A program made the position numbers and the translations under genes. 19,649 bases of DNA from NCBI GenBank assembly GCA_021157505.1, contig JAGGWI010000120.1, positions 1 through 19,649 of the forward strand, read 5' to 3'. The stretch's first letter is position 1, and each line of letters opens with the position of its first letter. The notes beneath the pieces were generated by a model. It was not told the DNA's origin and did not search any database. It worked only from the letters and a program-made list of their open reading frames with translations. This document shows positions 15,022 through 19,649 of this stretch, piece after piece. Origin of the DNA: Desulfuromusa sp. (lineage in GTDB: Bacteria > Desulfobacterota > Desulfuromonadia > Desulfuromonadales > Geopsychrobacteraceae).

Positions 15022-16581
15022 TTATTTCAACGTGGTCATTTCGTTGAGGATCGGACCATTACTGAGTGAGTTTTCCATTTTAAAGCCATAGTCCAGATTG
15101 GCTTTACGCGCCCAGACAATCAGCTGCTCAAAAACTGGCACGCTGCAGGATTGCTTGAGTATTTTTTGCTGGGCAATTTTCCAGAGTGCCAACTGTCGGT
15201 TCGGATCAGCCTCAGAACGAGCCGTATTGATTTCGACATCAGCGACATCGCAGTGACTGAAGTTGGTAATCCCGGTCGGGGTGCCAACAATGCTATCGGA
15301 AAGATAGAATTGGGTCAGATAGGAATCAGCAACCGGGAAACGCGCTGCACCATAGAGTACCAAGTCGCTGGCATCTTGGCGGATCAGCTTGTGGAAAGCA
15401 GAATGCTCAACCACTTCAAGATCGAGGATGATACCGGCTTTACGTAACTGCGCCTGCAGAATTTCCATCGGGACACGCAGTGACGCCACCTTAGTAATAA
15501 TAACCTTGAGGGTGATACCATCAGGATATCCGGCATCCTTCAGAAGTGCTTTAGCCTTGGCGATATCATGTGGATAACGTGGAACATCGGAGCTGTAACC
15601 AAGATAGCCCTGGGGAACGACAGAGACAGAGCGCTGGGCGACATCACTGCCGACAAAGAGAACCATTTCATCACGATTCACGGCATGGGCAATCGCCTGG
15701 CGGACACGGATATCTTTTAGTGGGCCCTTGGAAGCATTCATGTGGAGAGTACGCAACTCACCAAGACCAATGATATCAACTTTTACCCCTTTTTGCTTGC
15801 GTACCCGCTCAACCCAACGCTGCTCGCGAGTGCCATAGATCAGGTCAAGTTCACCATTTTTAAAAGCAAGCTCACGACTCGCCTCATCTGGCAAGTAGCG
15901 ATAAATAATCTTGTCAATTTTGGGAGCACCACGGAAGTAATCTTTGTTAGCAACCAGAGTGACCTGCCGCTTGGACTGATACTCCGAGAAAGCAAAAGGC
16001 CCGGTTCCAATCGGATTGGTTTTGAAATTATCACCCAGCTTTTCAACCGCTTTTTTACTGACGATATAGCCACCATGGTAGTTCGTCACCATACCGAGAA
16101 GAGAGGGTATTGGTTTGGCGAGAACAATCTTGACCGTGTATTTATCCGGGGCGGTTATACTGGCAAAGTCCGCATACCCTTTATAGGCGGTAGAAGTCTC
16201 TTTTTTGCTTGCACGGTTCAACGAAAAGACCACATCTGCTGAGGTTAATTCACCGTAGCCGGAATGGAACTGAACCCCTTTACGCAATTTGAACGTCCAG
16301 GTCAAACCATCGTCACTGCTCGTCCAGCTTTTTGCCAGATCTGCTTCCATTTGGCTCAAATCGGCATTACCTGGCTTAAATCGAACCAGTCCATTGAAGA
16401 TCCAGGGGAAAAGGATCTTATCTTGGGATTTTGTAGAAACGTGAGGATCCAGTTGGTTGGCATCATTACTCAACGTTCCAATTTTCAAAGTTGTTTCAGC
16501 AAATACCGGGGAACTGAAAGATAAACCACAAACAATTATGGTCGCCAAAAAAATACAAAACAGACCTTTCCTTTGCCTCAT
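15022..16581 (-). CDS. Periplasmic substrate-binding protein, SBP_bac_5 family (SBP2, importer operon)
   Basis: The start at 16581 is chosen because AAAGGAG lies eight bases upstream and the frame then begins with a signal peptide (MRQRKGLFCIFLATIIVCGL, cleavage probably after VFA near residue 28). The upstream frame to 16656 would add an implausible leader. The product has 519 residues. Family blocks include QLDPHVSTKSQDK, FNGLVRFKPGNA, WTFKLRKGVQFHSG, NPIGTGPFAFSEY, ANKDYFRGAPKID, and VRQAIAHAVNRDE. It captures the substrate and delivers it to DppBC. It is a diverged paralogue of SBP1. The ligand cannot be read from sequence; SBP_bac_5 members bind peptides, opines, amino-acid derivatives, sugars or nickel. 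Confidence 0.92.
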   Translation of the reverse strand: MRQRKGLFCIFLATIIVCGLSFSSPVFAETTLKIGTLSNDANQLDPHVSTKSQDKILFPWIFNGLVRFKPGNADLSQMEADLAKSWTSSDDGLTWTFKLRKGVQFHSGYGELTSADVVFSLNRASKKETSTAYKGYADFASITAPDKYTVKIVLAKPIPSLLGMVTNYHGGYIVSKKAVEKLGDNFKTNPIGTGPFAFSEYQSKRQVTLVANKDYFRGAPKIDKIIYRYLPDEASRELAFKNGELDLIYGTREQRWVERVRKQKGVKVDIIGLGELRTLHMNASKGPLKDIRVRQAIAHAVNRDEMVLFVGSDVAQRSVSVVPQGYLGYSSDVPRYPHDIAKAKALLKDAGYPDGITLKVIITKVASLRVPMEILQAQLRKAGIILDLEVVEHSAFHKLIRQDASDLVLYGAARFPVADSYLTQFYLSDSIVGTPTGITNFSHCDVADVEINTARSEADPNRQLALWKIAQQKILKQSCSVPVFEQLIVWARKANLDYGFKMENSLSNGPILNEMTTLK

Positions 16582-16908
16582 AACATCGTCTCCTTTTAAA
16601 AAATTTATGCTTCTCTTCATGCTTCGAACCAACCCGCGAAATAAAAAGCCTAGCAAAACAGTGTTCTAAACTTACACCAAAGGGGAAACTATCTAGTTTG
16701 AGAGGATGCCACAACAATGCCAACACGTAAATCCGTACAAATACCAATAAACTCATAGGCATAAGTACCCATAGAGCGAAGATATTTAATTAAAATATTT
16801 TTTTATTCGCCGGGAGATTGGTTATGATTTTATTTGAATTTATCAGTGCTTTCTATCTACCAAAGCTTAATTTTAACATGGCGTTTTATTGATGAGGGAT
16901 TTAACGCT
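16582..16908. other. Intergenic region upstream of the importer/oxidoreductase operon
   Basis: This is 327 bp between the end of the kinase gene and SBP2. It holds the SBP2 ribosome site, two TGCCA direct repeats that also read as a sigma-54-like promoter (16707-16722), and an AT-rich near-palindrome around 16782-16800 that could be an IHF or UP-type site. No clear rho-independent terminator follows the kinase gene; only a weak GCGTT/AACGC pairing is seen. There is no gene. Confidence 0.55.
16707..16722 (-). promoter_or_regulatory. Sigma-54-like -24/-12 promoter candidate, or TGCCA direct-repeat operator
   Basis: On the minus strand the sequence TGGCATTGTTGTGGCA matches the sigma-54 core: TGGCA at -24 and T-GC-A at -12 with GG and GC exactly twelve bases apart; one position of TTGCA is changed. 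Transcription would start near 16696, about 115 bases before SBP2. An AT-rich tract lies about 90 bases further upstream, where IHF often binds. Alternatively the two TGCCA words, 11 bp apart, are an activator site on one helix face. No sigma-54 activator gene is in the window. Confidence 0.4.
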
Positions 16909-18333
16909 CTACGAAGCTAGCCATTGAGTTGATCGGTTAACAGCATTCTTAAACTTTTCAAGCTGTTGATGACTCTCCTTCTGGGGCCGATAGCGTTGCA
17001 CTGAAGCAGGCATCAGAAAATGATCATTGTGGCACCCTGCTGCAAGTTGGGCCGTTCCGAATGCGGTTAATTCGGTGGATGGTGGGACGACAACCTGGCG
17101 ACTCAGGGCGTCTGCCAAAAATTGACAAAAATAGGGGTTTGCTGCCAGCCCTCCATCAATGGAAATTTCATCCTTGATGGTAATGAGTTGATTCATACTG
17201 GTAATCACTTCAACCGCCCGGAATGCAATACCCTCTAAAATGGATTGGACTAAATCTAAAGGTTGAGTATCCAGTGAGAGACCAATCCATAACCCTCCAG
17301 CGGTTTTATCCCAATGTGGACAACCCAGACCGGATAAAGCGGGGACAAAAACCAGATTTTTTTCGATAGCACTGGTGTTTTTGAATTGATGAATCTGGTC
17401 ATAGGTTTTAAATAGACCCAGAGACTTCGCCCAATTGATTGCCGCCCCGGCAGAAAATACTCCGCCATCCAGAGCGTATACCGGTTTCTGCCCCTTTAAC
17501 TGCCATGCTACGGTTGGCAATAACCCCTGTCTGGCTGATTGGTAGGGGGTCTCTCCGGTGACCACCAATGCGAATGCACCGGTCCCAAAAGTTATTTTGA
17601 CATCACCCGGAGCTTTACAGCCGTGACCATACAACGCTGCTTGTTGATCAACAATGCTGGCCGTCACTGGAATGCGTCGGCCATTTGAGACAATCGAACC
17701 AAAATCACCCGTTGTTGTGACAATTTCGGGTAATGCTTCTATTGGCACACCGAAGAGATCACAGAGTTCATCATCCCACTTACCGGTCTGCAGATTCATC
17801 AATGAGGTTCTGGATGCCGTACTTATGTCGGTCACAAATCGACCTGTCAGTCGATCCAGGAAAAAAGCATCCGTTGTCCCCAATCGCAGTTTACCATGGC
17901 AAAGGAGCTCTTTAGCTTTGGGAATGTTGTCAACAATCCAGGCAAGCTTGGTGGCAGAAAAATAGGAATCTAACGGCAAACCGGCCTTTTCCAGAACCTT
18001 TTCCTGAAGATTTTGGGATTTAAGTTTATCGATAGTGGGGTGGGTTCGATTATCCTGCCAGACAATGACAGGTGATATCGCTCGTTTAGAATCTGCATCC
18101 CAGGCCAGACAGCTTTCCCCCTGATTACCAATGCCGATAGCCGATATGTCATGACAGCTATCAATACAGAGCTGGATATTTTGAATTAATTCTTCAGCGT
18201 CATGCTCAACCCGGCCCGGTTCAGGATAAAATTGCTGATGTTCAATCGCCTTGACTATCCTACCGGTACCTGAGCTATCGACCACCAACGCACGGGTGCT
18301 GGTAGTCCCTTGATCAATTGCGAGTATTGCCAT
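16909..18333 (-). CDS. FGGY-family carbohydrate kinase, glycerol-kinase-like
   Basis: This 474-residue cytoplasmic kinase aligns with glycerol kinase throughout: ATP-binding AIDQGTTSTRA (5-15), PEPGRVEHD (37-45), AIGIGNQGES (65-74), VIVWQDNRT (89-97), SYFSATKLAWI (123-133), FVTDISTASRTSLMN (166-180), catalytic D229 in IVDQQAALYG, FGTGAF, ALDGGVFSAGAAINW and GLGCPHWD. The aromatic residues that hold glycerol (W92, Y124) are kept, but the arginine of NQRE is glycine (NQGE, residue 72). The length is 20-30 residues under E. coli GlpK. The substrate may thus be another polyol or ketose. No GlpF, GlpD or glp regulator accompanies it. It is transcribed away from a divergent TRAP importer. Confidence 0.85.
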   Translation of the reverse strand: MAILAIDQGTTSTRALVVDSSGTGRIVKAIEHQQFYPEPGRVEHDAEELIQNIQLCIDSCHDISAIGIGNQGESCLAWDADSKRAISPVIVWQDNRTHPTIDKLKSQNLQEKVLEKAGLPLDSYFSATKLAWIVDNIPKAKELLCHGKLRLGTTDAFFLDRLTGRFVTDISTASRTSLMNLQTGKWDDELCDLFGVPIEALPEIVTTTGDFGSIVSNGRRIPVTASIVDQQAALYGHGCKAPGDVKITFGTGAFALVVTGETPYQSARQGLLPTVAWQLKGQKPVYALDGGVFSAGAAINWAKSLGLFKTYDQIHQFKNTSAIEKNLVFVPALSGLGCPHWDKTAGGLWIGLSLDTQPLDLVQSILEGIAFRAVEVITSMNQLITIKDEISIDGGLAANPYFCQFLADALSRQVVVPPSTELTAFGTAQLAAGCHNDHFLMPASVQRYRPQKESHQQLEKFKNAVNRSTQWLAS

Positions 18334-18850
18334 TTAAATTATCCAATAGCTTTTTTGGTTCAGACATATAGCCATTTACCGACCTCTAAATTATACCCGG
18401 AGGTTTGTATACCAACAGCTCCATTCCTACATCAGTGAGATGAATATAGCAATATTCTTTAAGGCTCTCTCCAGGAAGCCCGGTTTTCAATGCAGATGTG
18501 GATTCCGGGTGAAGATGTTTCTTGCACTAGAAAATAAAACTGTGTTATGTAACTTATGAACAATCGGTAGTCACTCAATGGCGAGAGACATGGCAAAGGT
18601 GCTTGTACTGAGAAATATTTATTTCTTTTGCAGGCATTTTTTTATTTTAGCTCAGGAGTGAATAGTTTGATCGTTCGGGCAATGTCAATATGCTAGTCCG
18701 TTCCACAAAGGATCAAGCGTGGACAACTGTATCTGGGAAAGGTTCCTTTTCTTTGGTTTGTGTTCGAACCCATTGTTTTAAATCCAGCAACTAACACACG
18801 GAGCGATTCTCCCTTTTTAGTTGAATTAAGACGAGAGGAATATAATTTCA
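18334..18850. other. 517-bp divergent intergenic region between kinase and TRAP genes
   Basis: The kinase promoter and a GntR-like palindrome lie at the left. For the TRAP genes a weak sigma-70 candidate is TTGATC (18667-18672), 16-bp spacer, TATGCT (18689-18694), which would leave a leader of about 150 bases. GAGAGGAA about ten bases before 18851 serves as TRAP ribosome site. I see no gene, tRNA or clear riboswitch fold here. Confidence 0.45.
18390..18415 (-). promoter_or_regulatory. Kinase promoter -10 with overlapping GntR/FadR-like palindrome
   Basis: On the minus strand a perfect TATAAT lies at 18390-18395, about 57 bases before the kinase ATG. The near-palindrome TTGGTATACAAA (18404-18415; one mismatched pair) lies in the spacer and -35 region. 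Its GTATAC core is typical of FadR-subgroup GntR repressor sites that control sugar-acid and TRAP genes. No good -35 is visible. The regulator is not in the window. Confidence 0.45.
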
Positions 18851-19363
18851 ATGCCAAAATTTATAATTCTTTATGTCAAATACGTTGATGCCGTCTCCAT
18901 CAAGATTGGTCGGGCGGCAATGTATTTAATCTTTGTTATGATCGGGGTTTTGCTGCTGGGCTCAATTACCCGAAACATTCTAAATATGCCTCTTTCCTGG
19001 ACGGTGGAAATGGCTCAGTTTATCATCACCGCTTATTACATTGCTGGCGGGGCTTACTCAATGATCTTGAGAGAGCATGTGCGAATGGACTTGCTCTACG
19101 AACGATTTTCAGTAAAAAATCGGGCCAGAGTCGATGTTGTCACGACCTTCTTTCTCCTGTTTTATCTTTGCATAATGCTGTTTGGATCGGTTTCCAGTAC
19201 CATGTATGCCATTGAGTATGGACAGCGAAACTTTTCTCAATGGAATCCTTCGATGATACCCATCAAACTGATTATGGTCGCAGGTATTTTTTTGATGATC
19301 CTGGAATCTATATCATTTTTCTTTAAGGACCTGGCAATAGCAACAGGAAGAAAAATCTCATGA
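18851..19363 (+). CDS. TRAP transporter small permease subunit (DctQ family)
   Basis: This 170-residue inner-membrane protein has four membrane helices at about 20-40, 50-70, 94-115 and 133-156. The family motifs are visible: LLGSITRNILNMPLSWTVEM (the conserved N/W-E region before helix 2), then AYYIAGGAYSMILREHVRMD, with the usual R-H-V-R-D pattern, and MIPIKLIMVAGIFLMILESI. DctQ joins the large permease DctM to import carboxylates or sugar acids with sodium. The stop overlaps the DctM start (ATGA). The binding protein (DctP) is not in the visible sequence and probably lies beyond the edge. Confidence 0.92.
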   Translation: MPKFIILYVKYVDAVSIKIGRAAMYLIFVMIGVLLLGSITRNILNMPLSWTVEMAQFIITAYYIAGGAYSMILREHVRMDLLYERFSVKNRARVDVVTTFFLLFYLCIMLFGSVSSTMYAIEYGQRNFSQWNPSMIPIKLIMVAGIFLMILESISFFFKDLAIATGRKIS

Positions 19364-19649
19364 GTTATGAATTAATTGCCCTGACGATGTTTGGGGGGAT
19401 GTTGCTTTTGATGTTGACGGGGCAGCGTGTTTTTGCCGCAATTGGTTTTATTTCAGCAGCAGCAGCCCTGCTGCTCTACGGTAATGGTGCTATTGAAATG
19501 CCATTTAATGCAGCATTTAAGCTGTTTAACTGGTATCCAATGCTGACTCTGCCCCTGTTTGTTTACATGGGCTATGTCCTCTCTGAATCGGGCATAGCTG
19601 ATGATCTTTATACGATGTTTCATGTCTGGTTTGGTAATATTCATGGAGG
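19360..19649 (+). CDS. TRAP transporter large permease subunit (DctM family), partial, cut by window end
   Basis: ATG at 19360 overlaps the DctQ stop by 4 bp. About 96 residues are visible of the usual roughly 425-450. They show the first membrane helices (LTMFGGMLLLMLTGQRVFAA, then GFISAAAALLLYG) and the conserved DctM block NWYPMLTLPLFVYMGYVLSE followed by SGIADDLY and a WFGNIHGG ending. DctM forms the elevator transport path. The sub-type resembles TRAP large permeases with the MGYVLSESG pattern, but the substrate is unknown. Confidence 0.92.
   Translation, partial: MSYELIALTMFGGMLLLMLTGQRVFAAIGFISAAAALLLYGNGAIEMPFNAAFKLFNWYPMLTLPLFVYMGYVLSESGIADDLYTMFHVWFGNIHG

Noticed and set aside
18591..18606. 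TGGCAAAGGTGCTTGT as a sigma-54 promoter for the TRAP genes
   Set aside because: The distance between the -24 GG and the -12 element is one base too long, which normally abolishes sigma-54 recognition.
18762..18771. GTTCGAACCC as the T-loop of a tRNA
   Set aside because: The flanking bases do not pair as a T-stem, and no acceptor or anticodon stem is found nearby.

Overview
The window looks like accessory catabolic DNA of a Gram-negative proteobacterium-like organism, possibly an anaerobic or respiratory deltaproteobacterial/Desulfuromonadales type. That placement is an inference from protein style, moderate base composition, strong AAGGAG ribosome sites, lipoprotein and Sec signals, TRAP and ABC importers and a HisKA_3/NarL two-component pair. 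No rRNA, tRNA or taxon-specific marker is present, so the taxonomy stays open.

Layout. At the left edge lies the start of a minus-strand lipoprotein that appears to lead into a VOC (glyoxalase-fold) domain (1-218). It is followed by a gene-poor stretch (219-1127) holding palindromes and the 5'-truncated remnant of a plus-strand EutR-like AraC regulator. From 18333 down to 1128 all genes run on the minus strand. In transcription order these are: an FGGY carbohydrate kinase; a peptide/opine-type substrate-binding protein (SBP2); DppB, DppC, DppD and DppF-like ABC importer subunits; a RidA-family imine deaminase; a three-subunit HcnC/HcnA/HcnB-like (opine or D-hydroxyproline dehydrogenase type) flavo-iron-sulfur enzyme; a separate DAO-family flavoprotein; an MmgE/PrpD-family enzyme; then, after a 233-bp gap, a second peptide-type binding protein (SBP1), a Cache-PAS sensor kinase and a NarL-type response regulator. 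At the right edge a divergent TRAP transporter (DctQ complete, DctM cut by the window end) runs on the plus strand.

How it may work together (inference). SBP2-DppBCDF imports a small amine or N-substituted amino acid. The trimeric dehydrogenase and the solo DAO flavoprotein oxidise C-N bonds. RidA hydrolyses the resulting imine/enamine, and MmgE/PrpD epimerises or dehydrates a carboxylate intermediate. Genes are packed by 4-bp ATGA overlaps, zero-gap joints and 17-23-bp overlaps, so this looks like one operon. SBP1 is joined by a 4-bp overlap to the sensor kinase, which overlaps its regulator by 1 bp. SBP1 may therefore be the periplasmic co-receptor that reports the same or a related compound. 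The kinase and TRAP transporter at the right end look like a separate polyol or sugar-acid module; the kinase promoter carries a GntR-like palindrome.

The most notable points are the enzyme combination (no named pathway that I recognise), the SBP-kinase-regulator operon, a 168-bp MITE-like element between the two modules, and the loss in the FGGY kinase of the arginine that glycerol kinases use to hold glycerol. Substrates cannot be read from sequence alone.
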